A DNA stretch of 64,000 nt, from positions 248,001 to 312,000 of the forward strand of contig JBEKUJ010000003.1 in NCBI GenBank assembly GCA_049515135.1. The letters run 5' to 3'. Origin of the DNA: Fen-1364 sp049515135. GTDB lineage: Bacteria; Spirochaetota; Spirochaetia; SZUA-6; Fen-1364. Under the pieces are notes generated by a model. The model was given only the letters and a program-made list of their open reading frames with translations. It ran no database searches and was not told the origin of the DNA. Made by a program: the position numbers and the translations under genes. Positions within the stretch are counted from its first letter, which is position 1. Every line of letters starts with the position of its first letter. Shown in pieces: positions 1-8,452 of this stretch.

Positions 1-537
1 GATGTTGAGCAGGTCCGATACGTGCTCCCTGTCGATCTCCAGCTTCTTGGCAATCATGTCCGTCTCCGACACGAGGAACTGCTCCCCCTGCAGGTCCTTT
101 CGCACCTTCTCTATCTGAACGAGCTCATTTGCCCTGTTCAGAGGAAGGCGGATCATTCGTGACTTCTCGCAGATCGCCTTCAGGATTGCCTGCCTGATCC
201 ACCACACGGCGTACGAGATGAAGTGATAGCCCTTCTCCACGTCGAACCGCTCGATTGCGTTCATCAGGCCGATGTTGCCCTCGCTGATCAGGTCCGCGAG
301 AGGCAGACCCTGGTTCTGATATTTCTTCGCGACATTGACCACGAAACGGAGATTGGCCCTGATGAGCTTCTCCTTTGCCAGCTGGTCCGCTCTTGCGGCC
401 CGGCGGGCAAGCCTCTCTTCCTGCTCACGGGTGAGCAGAGGAATCTTGTTTATTTCCTTGAGATAGAGGGACAGAATGTTTTCATCAGCCCTGGATGTCT
501 TCTTTTCTTTCTCTATTGAACTGACTGCAGTGCTCAT
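1..537 (-). CDS. RNA polymerase sigma-70 family factor (partial, C-terminus outside window)
   Basis: The first 179 codons of a primary or group-2 type sigma factor are visible. It opens at an ATG (535-537) with AGAGGTG just upstream. After a short charged N-terminus comes sigma region 1.2 (SLYLKEINKIPLL), then region 2 with the core-binding and -10 recognition signatures RFVVNVAKKYQNQGL, DLISEGNIGLMNAIERFD and FISYAVWWIRQAI, then the start of region 3. There is no long region 1.1, so the protein is shorter at its N-terminus than a classical RpoD and could be RpoS-like. Promoter recognition by this factor is family knowledge; which regulon it serves cannot be told because region 4 is missing. 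Confidence 0.93.
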   Translation of the reverse strand, partial: MSTAVSSIEKEKKTSRADENILSLYLKEINKIPLLTREQEERLARRAARADQLAKEKLIRANLRFVVNVAKKYQNQGLPLADLISEGNIGLMNAIERFDVEKGYHFISYAVWWIRQAILKAICEKSRMIRLPLNRANELVQIEKVRKDLQGEQFLVSETDMIAKKLEIDREHVSDLLNI

Positions 538-707
538 GGTCACCTCTTGGTCATTATTAAAGCAAGGATCGTGCCAAGGGTTTTTCGTAGTAGTTCTCTA
601 ACCTTTTCATATATAATAAGTTAGAAGACGCTACTTTCTAGATCTGTTATGGGATCGTAACAATGGGTCAATCTGACACAATTTCACGGATAACAGAATT
701 TTATGAA

Positions 708-1388
708 TCAAAATATACCAGTCAGAAGCTCCTCGTTGGCCGGAGTGCGGCCGCAGCACAACGCAAAGGGGAGGCCGGAGCCGCAAAGGCACTTCTCACC
801 AAGCTCGACTTTCTTCCGAGTCTGGAAGTTCACTCCGATGACCTGGGAATCAAGACGCGGCTCAGGAACACCGGCGCCGGGAAAAACGATGCTGACCTTT
901 CGGAAGTAGCCCAGCTTGTCGCAGGACGACTTGCCCTCCAGCTCCCCCGAATTGAGCAGGATCACCCAGTGATCGTGGACCAGGTCGCTGATCATGTCTC
1001 TTTCCGCAAGGGTTGAAAACGTGCGCTTGTTTTTCCCCATGAGGTAACGCGCGGTCTGAATGGAGGCGAATGCCTGCCAGTCGTCTTCCTGCGGGTTGGA
1101 ACGGCGTTCCATTCCGTACGAGTTGGTCAGCCGCTCGAGCATTTTGCGCGTATGACCTCTCTTGTTCAACCGCTGGCAGGAAATCCAGCTCTTGATGGCT
1201 GACTGGGAAAAGCCCATTCGCTTCAGGGCAACACCGAGAAACAGACAGATACGGTACAGCTCACGGGAGTGAGACGCAGGGCATTTCTCCATGGCCATCT
1301 GGAGAAAATGAATGGCCTGGGCAGGGTGGTGCCTGGCAAGAGAACGCAGCCCCTTGTCGAAGTACATGGTCCACAGCGAGATTCGCAT
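708..1388 (-). CDS. SEC-C motif protein with helical-repeat N-terminus
   Basis: A 226-residue soluble protein. The N-terminal 100 residues are helix-rich and alternate small and bulky residues in a TPR-like way (LARHHPAQAIHFLQMAMEKCP). The C-terminus ends in a SEC-C zinc motif, CLCGSGLPFALCCG, of the kind found at the end of SecA and in many otherwise unrelated proteins. The motif is known to bind zinc and often mediates contact with ribosomes or SecB; what this protein does is unknown. It lies between the sigma factor and groES, is transcribed away from groES, and has no membrane segment or signal peptide. Confidence 0.75.
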   Translation of the reverse strand: MRISLWTMYFDKGLRSLARHHPAQAIHFLQMAMEKCPASHSRELYRICLFLGVALKRMGFSQSAIKSWISCQRLNKRGHTRKMLERLTNSYGMERRSNPQEDDWQAFASIQTARYLMGKNKRTFSTLAERDMISDLVHDHWVILLNSGELEGKSSCDKLGYFRKVSIVFPGAGVPEPRLDSQVIGVNFQTRKKVELGEKCLCGSGLPFALCCGRTPANEELLTGIF

Positions 1389-1450
1389 CTACAAGGAAGG
1401 TACTCCATGCCGTTTGCCGGGGCAAGAGCACGCGTGTGTCAAACAAATCC

Positions 1451-1480
1451 TTGACGATCACGGGCGCCTCTGGGTATATT
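1451..1480 (+). promoter_or_regulatory. sigma-70 type promoter of groES
   Basis: TTGACG (1451-1456) and TATATT (1475-1480) are separated by 18 bp and lie 70 bp upstream of groES. A short inverted repeat CACTG-N5-CAGTG (1492-1506) falls around the expected start of transcription and could be an operator. I see no CIRCE element (TTAGCACTC-N9-GAGTGCTAA), the usual HrcA site of groE operons. Confidence 0.65.
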
Positions 1481-1549
1481 CCTCTCAAAATCACTGTCAC
1501 CCAGTGTGAGATTCGCGGCATCACAACTATTAAGGGAGGACGACTGAAA

Positions 1550-1816
1550 ATGAAGGTCATGCCACTCGGAGATCGTATTCTGGTCAAGATGGTTGAGATG
1601 GAGACCAAGACGGCGGGAGGGATCCTCATTCCTCAAACTGCCCAGGAAAAGACCCAGGAAGGGATCGTAATTGCTGTCGGTGATGATGAGAGCATCAAGG
1701 TGAAGGCCAAGGACCGGGTCATCTACGACAAGTACGCGGGGACCACGATCAAGATCTCTGGTGAGGAGCAGCTCATCCTGAAGGCTGCGGATATCCTGGC
1801 CAAGGTCGAGTCGTAA
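1550..1816 (+). CDS. groES: GroES co-chaperonin (10 kDa chaperonin)
   Basis: An 88-residue protein matching the length of GroES. It has the family opening PLGDRILVK, the mobile loop region KTAGGILIPQTAQEK that docks onto GroEL, and the closing KAADILAKVES. The ATG at 1550 is preceded by GGGAGGACG, whereas an upstream in-frame extension has no homology, so I use 1550. GroES caps the GroEL folding chamber in the cytoplasm. No groEL follows: the next gene is convergent dinG and a terminator closes the transcript. A separate groES and groEL is known in Treponema, so this is not necessarily a loss. Confidence 0.97.
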   Translation: MKVMPLGDRILVKMVEMETKTAGGILIPQTAQEKTQEGIVIAVGDDESIKVKAKDRVIYDKYAGTTIKISGEEQLILKAADILAKVES

Positions 1817-1824
1817 GAGAAGGC

Positions 1825-4350
1825 CTACGAAGCTTCAGGGGAGGAAGGCATGCGAATGTCTTCCTCCCCTTTTTCTTGCGCAAAGAACTCGGCAACAGCT
1901 TCCTGAACCGCCTGCGAGCCATCGATCACCCGGCCCGTCCTGGGAAGGCTCTCCAGAAAGACAGCCCCATAGCTCTTGTTGACGATCCTCGAGTCGAGAA
2001 TCAGGACAACTCCCCTGTCGTCATGCCTCCTCATGAGTCTCCCGAACCCCTGCCTGAGGCGGACCACGGCGTCCGGCAGCGAAAGCTCGCCAAAGGGGTT
2101 TCCGCCCCTCTCCTCGATGGCAGCCATCCTGGCCTTGAGAACAGGCTCCGTGGGCACCCGAAAGGGGAGCCTGCACAGAATCACCATCTGCAGGGTTTCC
2201 CCCGGAGCATCGACTCCTTCCCAAAAGGAGTCCGTGGCAAACAGGACGCTGGAACGCTCCGCGCGGAAAGCGTCCAGAAGCCGTGCCCTCTCGTCGTCAC
2301 CCTGCCGCAGGATCCGTATTCCGCGAGCCGAAAGGACCGGCTGGACCTCTGCGAAGGTCTCTCGAAGCAGGGAGTAGGAAGTAAAGAGAACAAGCCCGGC
2401 GCCCCGGCTCGATGTGAGGGCCCGGGCCATGAAACCGCAAAGGAACGGCTTGTACCGTGAAGAGTCCGGCGGCGGAGCGTCGGTTGGAACGCCCAGGAGA
2501 ACGTTTTCCCTGTAGTTGAAAGGTGACGCGAAGGTCTGGAGAAGAGGCTCTCGCTCCCCCGGGCCGTCCAGGCCTATTCTCCCTGCCCAGAAAGCGAAAT
2601 CGCCCGACACCGTCAGGGTTGCAGAAGTGAAAATCGCCGTCCTGATTGGCTCGAACACAGCCTCTTTCATTAGCGGGGCGATATCCAGGGGGGTGACGAC
2701 AAACCGCACGCTTTCCCCCTTGATGGTCTCCAGCCAGAAGATGTCGTTCCTTCCTGTTTCAGCCGTCCGGAACCTGTCGCACAGGTCGGCAATCCCTGCA
2801 AGCCTGGCAAGCTGCACCTTGCAATCCCAGATAGTATTCTGTATGTCCTGCGTCAGGTTCTTTTCATTCATCTTCTCGAAAAGCTCGTCAAAGAGGTCGC
2901 TCAGCCGGCGGATGGAGCCGGCCAGCGCTTTCAGGCTTGGACCTATACGCTCTACAAACCCTGAAGTGGCCTCTGAATCAAGGAGCAACGCCGTCTCACC
3001 GCGGAGAAGCTCGATGCATGTGCGGTCCAGCTCTTCCGCATTTTCCCTGATCTCGTCCACAAGCTGCGGCGCTTTTGCCGTCATGGCGTTCCGCCCCAGC
3101 GCACGGGAAAGGGTGACCAGGTGACCTCTCACCCTGGCCCGCGCGGCACCTGCGGTGGCGCCGGCTGTCGAGCCCCGCCCCTGGCTGGGGCGCCTGTGGA
3201 GCCTGCCGAGAAACTTGAGAAGGGCAAACCGTGAGAAGCTCTGGGAAAAGAACGACGTGGCCGCTTTCTCGATGTTGTGCGCTTCATCGAAGACGACCCT
3301 GCGGAACGGCGGGAGCACCGCCGGATCGTTGAAGCCTGAGCCGGCAAGCCTGAACGCCAGGTCGGAGAACAGGAGGTGGTGATTGGCCACCAGGACCTGC
3401 GCTGATGCGGCTTCCCGTCGGGCCTTCAGCACGAAACATCCCTCCCTGTGGCTGCATCGCAGACCAAGACACGCGTCAGCTTCCGAGCAGACGCGGGACC
3501 AGGTATCTTCCGACGGGTAGAATGAGAGGTCCGTCCTGCTTCCAGTCTCCGTTGTGCGCGCCCACTCCCTGATGGCCGCAATCTCCGGGTCCCTTTCCTC
3601 GAACAGGCTCATCTCATCCAGGGCCTCGTTCAGCCGATGAAGGCAGAGGTAGTTCCTGCGGCCTTTCACAAGCACTACTTTCGGGTCTTCTCCAAGGATC
3701 CGTTTGACCAGAGGGATGTCCTTGTCCATGAGCTGCTGCTGGAGGTTGATGGTGTTGGTGGAAACGACAACGCGCTCCTTGTTTCGGAACGCCCAGGCCA
3801 TCGCCGGCAGGAGATATGCCAGAGACTTGCCCACGCCGGTGCCCGCCTCAGCGGCGCACAGCTCATCTCCATTGAAGGCCTTGCACACAAGGCGGAGCAT
3901 CGCAATCTGGCTCTTCCTCTCCTCGTACAAGGGGTAGAGCCGGCTCAGGGCGCCTCCAGGAGCCAGGTGTCCGGCCAGCTCATCTTCGTCCAGAGGCGTC
4001 CTCTGGTGCTGCTCCACCGGCTCCGCCACCACGTACACGGAAGACAGAACGTTGTCCACGATATAAAAGCCGATCCCTTCGTTGCCCAGCCGCGCTGCCA
4101 CGGCAAGATCTGCGCTGCTGGGCCGTATTCCGCCAGAGGGATGGTTGTGGATGACCACATCGCCCCCGGAGAGGTGGGGGGCCAGCACAGGCACCGCTTC
4201 TTCATTGCCCCGCGCGCCGACAGAAACGGCCTCCACGCGGCCGTCATCCCCCGTCCTGCCGACAAGGAAGACCTCGTTCCCGTCAGCGTCCGCAATGGCC
4301 TGCCGGATCTCCTCCAGGACCTGAGGCGTCAGCCGCGCTTCGGCCCTCAC
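1825..4350 (-). CDS. dinG: DinG-family ATP-dependent helicase with N-terminal JAMM/RadC-like domain
   Basis: An 841-residue two-part protein. Residues 1-115 form a JAB/JAMM-type domain with a complete metal motif: E26, H68-x-H70-P, S78 and D81, as in the RadC C-terminal domain. The rest is an XPD/DinG superfamily-2 helicase with Walker A (AEAGTGVGKS, K175), four cysteines of the iron-sulfur region (CLHRL, CSEADACLGLRCSHREGC), the DEAH box (FDEAHN) and motif VI (QGFGRLMRR). DinG unwinds 5'-3' and resolves R-loops and replication conflicts. The JAMM fusion is not part of E. coli DinG. The gene follows punA with an ATGA overlap. Confidence 0.93.
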   Translation of the reverse strand: MRAEARLTPQVLEEIRQAIADADGNEVFLVGRTGDDGRVEAVSVGARGNEEAVPVLAPHLSGGDVVIHNHPSGGIRPSSADLAVAARLGNEGIGFYIVDNVLSSVYVVAEPVEQHQRTPLDEDELAGHLAPGGALSRLYPLYEERKSQIAMLRLVCKAFNGDELCAAEAGTGVGKSLAYLLPAMAWAFRNKERVVVSTNTINLQQQLMDKDIPLVKRILGEDPKVVLVKGRRNYLCLHRLNEALDEMSLFEERDPEIAAIREWARTTETGSRTDLSFYPSEDTWSRVCSEADACLGLRCSHREGCFVLKARREAASAQVLVANHHLLFSDLAFRLAGSGFNDPAVLPPFRRVVFDEAHNIEKAATSFFSQSFSRFALLKFLGRLHRRPSQGRGSTAGATAGAARARVRGHLVTLSRALGRNAMTAKAPQLVDEIRENAEELDRTCIELLRGETALLLDSEATSGFVERIGPSLKALAGSIRRLSDLFDELFEKMNEKNLTQDIQNTIWDCKVQLARLAGIADLCDRFRTAETGRNDIFWLETIKGESVRFVVTPLDIAPLMKEAVFEPIRTAIFTSATLTVSGDFAFWAGRIGLDGPGEREPLLQTFASPFNYRENVLLGVPTDAPPPDSSRYKPFLCGFMARALTSSRGAGLVLFTSYSLLRETFAEVQPVLSARGIRILRQGDDERARLLDAFRAERSSVLFATDSFWEGVDAPGETLQMVILCRLPFRVPTEPVLKARMAAIEERGGNPFGELSLPDAVVRLRQGFGRLMRRHDDRGVVLILDSRIVNKSYGAVFLESLPRTGRVIDGSQAVQEAVAEFFAQEKGEEDIRMPSSPEAS
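1837..1875 (+). terminator. rho-independent terminator of groES, inside the 3' end of dinG
   Basis: An 11-bp perfect stem, AGGGGAGGAAG (1837-1847) pairing with CTTCCTCCCCT (1860-1870), is followed by TTTTCTT. It terminates groES but its DNA also encodes the last residues of the convergent dinG gene. Confidence 0.85.
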
Positions 4351-5159
4351 CTTCCGCTGCCTCCCAGCCGATCGACGACCCGTGCCAGCAGCTGGGCAAA
4401 CCGCGGCGCGGCCTCATTTCCCCCGCGGACCACTTCTGCGTGGTCCAGGGGCTGAGGGAGGATCCCGGCCGCCATGTTCGTGATGCAGGAAATGCCGAGA
4501 ACTCTCATCCCCAGGTAGCCGGCCGCAATAACCTCTGGCACCGTGGACATCCCCACCATGTCCACGCCGATGGCCGCCAGCATGCGGATCTCGGCCGGCG
4601 TCTCATAGGAAGGCCCGACAAAGGCGGCGTAGACGCCGTCTTTCAAGGGAGTGCCGGACACAGAGCGCGCCAGGGAGCGAAGCTCGGGGGTGTAAACTGC
4701 ACTCATGTCCGGGAACCGCGGTCCGAGATCCGGATTCGGGCCCCGAAGCGGGTTCACCCCCTGGAGGTTGACATGGTCCCTGATGAGGACCAGCTCCCCG
4801 GGAGAGAAGGACCGGTTGACCCCGCCGGCAGCATTGGTGACGATGAGAGTGCGGACCCCCAATCGGCCGAGAAGAAAGACCGGCAGGACGACATCGTCGA
4901 TGGGGTGCCCTTCATAGTAGTGGATGCGTCCTGCCATGACCGCAACGCGCTCTCCCACCTTGAAGAGGCCGGAGTGTCCGGACACCGTCGGCTTCGGGAG
5001 CCCGCGGATTGCGTTGAAAGGCACGGTGTCGCCGCCCACGGTTTCTGCGAATGCGCCAAGACCCGAACCCAGGATGACCGCGACGTCCGGCCTTGCGGAA
5101 GTGGCTGATTCCAGTGATTGCCATGCCTCATCGAGTCTCGTCGTAAAGTCCGCGTTCAC
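4347..5159 (-). CDS. punA: Purine nucleoside phosphorylase (trimeric type)
   Basis: A 270-residue enzyme of the trimeric PNP class. Visible motifs are VILGSGLGAF (phosphate loop), GHSG, MAGRIHYYEGH, TNAAGGVN, DHVNLQG followed by NPLRGPN, the signature FVGPSYETPAEIRML, VGMSTVPEVIAA, and CITNMAAG with the asparagine that contacts the purine base. It cleaves purine nucleosides with phosphate to base plus ribose-1-phosphate, in cytoplasmic salvage. It starts 28 bp after the PanE-like gene and overlaps dinG by 4 bp, so the three are probably one transcript. The pyrimidine counterpart is encoded at about 61-62 kb. Confidence 0.95.
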   Translation of the reverse strand: MNADFTTRLDEAWQSLESATSARPDVAVILGSGLGAFAETVGGDTVPFNAIRGLPKPTVSGHSGLFKVGERVAVMAGRIHYYEGHPIDDVVLPVFLLGRLGVRTLIVTNAAGGVNRSFSPGELVLIRDHVNLQGVNPLRGPNPDLGPRFPDMSAVYTPELRSLARSVSGTPLKDGVYAAFVGPSYETPAEIRMLAAIGVDMVGMSTVPEVIAAGYLGMRVLGISCITNMAAGILPQPLDHAEVVRGGNEAAPRFAQLLARVVDRLGGSGR

Positions 5160-5187
5160 AGGGCCTCCCTTATGTTTGTATCAGCGT

Positions 5188-6168
5188 TTATTCGAGAGAT
5201 CGAAGCAGCTCCCCCGGGTTGCGATAGAATCCCGCTCCGGCGACGCGGCCAGCCTTCTGGACCACCCGCCAGTTCCAGACCAGGTGCACGCCGGCGGCGG
5301 ATGCGATCTCCACGAGCTTGCGGTTCAGATGCGCGCACTCGAGCTGCCGGCCTCTCAGGTAGGACTGGAGGACGCTGTTGTACTCCCGGTCGGGCCGGTC
5401 CTGGTTTCCCTGAAACGATGCCTGCCTCTTTTCCAGCCTGCCCAGGAGCTCGCGCGGGTCCATCACGGGGAGCGGCGAAAGGGACTGTCCCGCCTTTTCC
5501 ATGGTGAGAAAACCTTCCAGCAGGATGTCGCGCGCAAGCTCCCTGCCCTCGGGGGCCGAGAGAAACGATGAAAGGGTAAGGTTGCACAGCGCGACAGGGA
5601 GGAACAGAAGCTGAAAGAGAAAAAAGGAGCTCATGGAGGGAAGCGCGTCATCCACTTCCAGGACCTCAAACCCGAAGCTCCCGAGCGGCCCGAAGAGGTC
5701 CCGGCAGTCTGGGTGCTTCTCCACTATGAGCGTGGATTTCGACGCTGAAAGCTCCACCTCTCCTTCCTGCAGCTTCACCGCGGTGGTCAGAGTCAACCCC
5801 AGGCGGCTTCTCTCCCGCGGCAGGGCAAGCCTTTGAGGCTCCACCGGGTCGCAGTTGAACATGAACACCGGTCCATCGCCTTCCACCAGCCCGGCGAAAT
5901 CCGGCCTGCGCAGCGCCCGCAGGTGATGGCGGCCCAGCGTCACAAGCCAGGCGTCGGCCCTGCGGCCCTTGTCCCGCCCTGCCTCGGTGATGCGCGCATA
6001 GCGCAGGCCCTCAGCCAGCAGCCACTGTTCGGGGTGAATGATCCGCACGGGCCGCTCTGGTTGGGGCACGTCCCGTCTGCCGACAAGCGTTACATGATGT
6101 CCGCCGATCTGCAGCAGGCCTCCCAGCAGGGTTCCGACGGCTCCGGGACCTAGCACGGTTACTTCCAT
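5188..6168 (-). CDS. Ketopantoate reductase-like NAD(P)-binding protein
   Basis: A 326-residue protein starting with a Rossmann nucleotide fold (VTVLGPGAVGTLLGGLL, GxGxxG type). An all-helical C-terminal half is typical of the ApbA/PanE and 6-phosphogluconate dehydrogenase-like superfamily. PanE reduces ketopantoate in pantothenate synthesis. I could not pick out the PanE catalytic lysine and the conserved N-x-x-K-x-x-x-N signature with confidence, so the substrate is open. It heads the run with punA and dinG. The start ATG lies 87 bp from the divergent aspartate kinase. Confidence 0.65.
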   Translation of the reverse strand: MEVTVLGPGAVGTLLGGLLQIGGHHVTLVGRRDVPQPERPVRIIHPEQWLLAEGLRYARITEAGRDKGRRADAWLVTLGRHHLRALRRPDFAGLVEGDGPVFMFNCDPVEPQRLALPRERSRLGLTLTTAVKLQEGEVELSASKSTLIVEKHPDCRDLFGPLGSFGFEVLEVDDALPSMSSFFLFQLLFLPVALCNLTLSSFLSAPEGRELARDILLEGFLTMEKAGQSLSPLPVMDPRELLGRLEKRQASFQGNQDRPDREYNSVLQSYLRGRQLECAHLNRKLVEIASAAGVHLVWNWRVVQKAGRVAGAGFYRNPGELLRSLE

Positions 6169-6255
6169 GACCGTCGAAGTATATCAATCCGGCTCCAACG
6201 TTGACAGAAGCTCCCAAAAATGGTAGCTGTCGACAATTACGGAGTGCACCAGGGA

Positions 6256-7596
6256 ATGATCGTTCTCAAGTTCGGAGGGACCTCCGTCCAGAATGCGGAG
6301 ATGATGGACGCAACGCTCCAGATCGCCGAGAGGCAGATCGAGCGCGGACCGGTCCTCGTGTCCTCTGCCATGTCAAAGGTTACCGACCAGCTCCAGGAGA
6401 TAGCCAGGCTCCTGGGCAGCGGGAAGGAAGCGGAGGCTGAGGCCATCCTCTGCGCCATCGAGGAAAGGCACCTCTCCTGCGCGCGCTCCTTCCTCACCAA
6501 AGGAAACCTCACCGCCTGCGAGTCCGATATTGCATCAGTGGTGGGCGAGCTTCGCGCATTCATCAAAGCGCTGTCAATGCTGAAGGAATGGTCGAAGCGC
6601 AGCAACGACGCCGTGCTCTCCTTCGGCGAGCGCCTGTCCACAATCATCCTTCTTCACCGGGCGCGGGAGCGGGGCATGACGGCCCACCTCTATGATTCGC
6701 GCGATCTGGTGAAAACGGATGATTCGTTCACCCAGGCGGCGCCCATAGAAGACCTGACCAACAAGCTTATCAGCTCCCGCGTGGAGGCCGCCCCAGGAGT
6801 GCTGTGCATCCTCCAGGGATTCATCGGCTCAACCACCAACGGCGCCACCACCACTCTTGGGCGGGGCGGCTCCGATTATACGGCAACAATCGTGGGCGCC
6901 GCCCTGCGTGCCGAGGAAGTTCAGATCTGGACCGACGTGAGCGGCATCATGACTTCCGACCCTCGCATCGTAGAGAACGCCCGGACCATTCCTCAGATCA
7001 GCTACCGGGAGGCTGCGGAGCTGGCGTACTTCGGCGCCAAGGTGATCCACCCTTCCACCATTCAGCCCGCAATCAACCTGGGGATCCCGGTGTGGGTGAA
7101 AAACACGTTTCGGCCCGATGACAAGGGCACCAAGATTATCCCCAGCCCGGCAGGCAACGGCCTGAAGGCCATCGCCTGCAAGAAAGGCATCACGCTGGTG
7201 AATATCACCTCATCGCGGATGCTCTTCGCCTACGGGTTCCTTCGGCGGATCTTCGAGATCTTCGAGAAGTACCAGACCCCTGTGGACCTGATCACCACCT
7301 CGGAGGTGTCGGTCTCCGTTACCATCGACAATCCGTCAGCCGTGAACAACATCGCCCGTGATCTCTCGGAGATCGGCACGGTGAGCGTGGAGGCGGACAA
7401 GGCCATCATCTGCCTTGTTGGATTGGATCTGTGGAAAGACACGGCCTTCCTTGCCCGCGTGTTCGGGTGCATCAGGAAGACGCCACTTCGCATCATCTCT
7501 CTGGGCTCCTCCGACATCAACCTGTCCCTTGTGGTTGCCGCTGAGGACACTGAGGACGCGGTGAAAAGGCTTCACGACGAGTTCTTCAAGGACTGA
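6256..7596 (+). CDS. lysC: Aspartate kinase
   Basis: A monofunctional aspartokinase of 446 residues from this start. It has the kinase N-terminus VLKFGGTSV, the aspartate/ATP-site segments SFGERLS, TTLGRGGSDYTA and WTDVSGIMTSDPR, AELAYFGAKVIHP, and two C-terminal ACT regulatory domains beginning near VNITSSRM, with FEKYQTPVDLITTSEVSVS. It makes aspartyl-phosphate, first step to lysine/DAP, threonine and methionine. An ATG 12 codons upstream (6220) is in frame but has no Shine-Dalgarno sequence and would add non-conserved residues. The ATG at 6256 is preceded by GGAG at a slightly long spacing. The ACT pair suggests feedback control by an amino acid. A DapF-like gene follows 8 bp later. Confidence 0.94.
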   Translation: MIVLKFGGTSVQNAEMMDATLQIAERQIERGPVLVSSAMSKVTDQLQEIARLLGSGKEAEAEAILCAIEERHLSCARSFLTKGNLTACESDIASVVGELRAFIKALSMLKEWSKRSNDAVLSFGERLSTIILLHRARERGMTAHLYDSRDLVKTDDSFTQAAPIEDLTNKLISSRVEAAPGVLCILQGFIGSTTNGATTTLGRGGSDYTATIVGAALRAEEVQIWTDVSGIMTSDPRIVENARTIPQISYREAAELAYFGAKVIHPSTIQPAINLGIPVWVKNTFRPDDKGTKIIPSPAGNGLKAIACKKGITLVNITSSRMLFAYGFLRRIFEIFEKYQTPVDLITTSEVSVSVTIDNPSAVNNIARDLSEIGTVSVEADKAIICLVGLDLWKDTAFLARVFGCIRKTPLRIISLGSSDINLSLVVAAEDTEDAVKRLHDEFFKD

Positions 7597-7604
7597 CACA
7601 GGAA

Positions 7605-8450
7605 ATGGAGATCGAGTTCCTGAAGATGCAGGCATGCGGGGACGACTCGATCATCCTGAGGGCCTCCCAGCTCCCCCCGGGAGCGGACCAGCTGCTGCCT
7701 GCAATTGCGCCACGGATCCTTGACCGCAGCTTCGGCGTGGGGGGAACCGCTCTGCTCCTCATGGGACCAACTGAAGAGGGAGAGCTGGCTGTCCGCGCTT
7801 TCGACCCGCAGGGCGACGAGCCGCCGCTCTCCTGCCACGCCGCGCGCTGCCTGGCCCGCTACGCAACGGATTCAGGGGCCGCTCAAGGACAGGATTTCAT
7901 GATGCGCACCCCCGACGGGCGCATTCGCGTGCAGATCATCGACAGCAGCAATGTGCGGGTCGACATGGGGATGCCCATGAGCACCGAGACGCAGGCGGAG
8001 ATCAGGGAAAGTCTGAAGGATTCCTTCACGCGAAGCCTTCTTGTGGAAGGAAGGAGCCTTTCCTACACTCCCATCTCCCTTGGCCGATCATACGCGATGT
8101 TCTTTGTTCCCGATCTCTCCTTTCCGCTGAACAGGACTGCCCGGCGAATCTCGGAGCAGCCCGAGTTTCCCGCCGGCACCGGGATCGGTTTCATCAAGGT
8201 ATACAGTCGGGACGAAATCCGGCTTCGCGTCTGGGAGGGGGGATACGACAGCGATGAATGCGCCTGCGCCGCGGCCGCCCTGGTTGCCTCTGTCGTAGAC
8301 GGCTTCACGGATCGGGAGATCTTCATCCATCTCAAGGGCGGAGACGTCTTCCTCCAGTGGCAGGAATCAGACAATCACCTGTGGCTCACCGGCCCGGCGG
8401 TGTACGTTTTCACCGGAAGGTACGACTACGAGGAAGCTGAAAAAGAGTAG
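7605..8450 (+). CDS. Divergent diaminopimelate epimerase (DapF)-like protein
   Basis: A 281-residue protein with the two-lobed DapF layout: an N-terminal half starting FLKMQACGDDSIIL, and two cysteine segments where DapF has its catalytic pair. The first reads SCHAARCLARYA where DapF has CGNGxRC. The second reads GGYDSDECACAAAAL where DapF has ETxACGTGACA. Both catalytic cysteines are therefore kept while the glycine/asparagine substrate-binding loop is changed. DapF converts LL- to meso-diaminopimelate; other members of the fold epimerise proline or isomerise phenazine precursors. Position directly after lysC supports a DAP/lysine role, but the altered loop leaves substrate specificity uncertain. 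Confidence 0.75.
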   Translation: MEIEFLKMQACGDDSIILRASQLPPGADQLLPAIAPRILDRSFGVGGTALLLMGPTEEGELAVRAFDPQGDEPPLSCHAARCLARYATDSGAAQGQDFMMRTPDGRIRVQIIDSSNVRVDMGMPMSTETQAEIRESLKDSFTRSLLVEGRSLSYTPISLGRSYAMFFVPDLSFPLNRTARRISEQPEFPAGTGIGFIKVYSRDEIRLRVWEGGYDSDECACAAAALVASVVDGFTDREIFIHLKGGDVFLQWQESDNHLWLTGPAVYVFTGRYDYEEAEKE

Positions 8451-8452
8451 CT

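Noticed and set aside
3637..4455. A 272-codon plus-strand frame opposite dinG
   Set aside because: It lies antisense to the well-supported JAMM-DinG gene and the end of punA, and has no motif or ribosome site.
6220..6255. Upstream ATG for aspartate kinase
   Set aside because: No Shine-Dalgarno sequence and the added residues precede the conserved start; kept only as an alternative.
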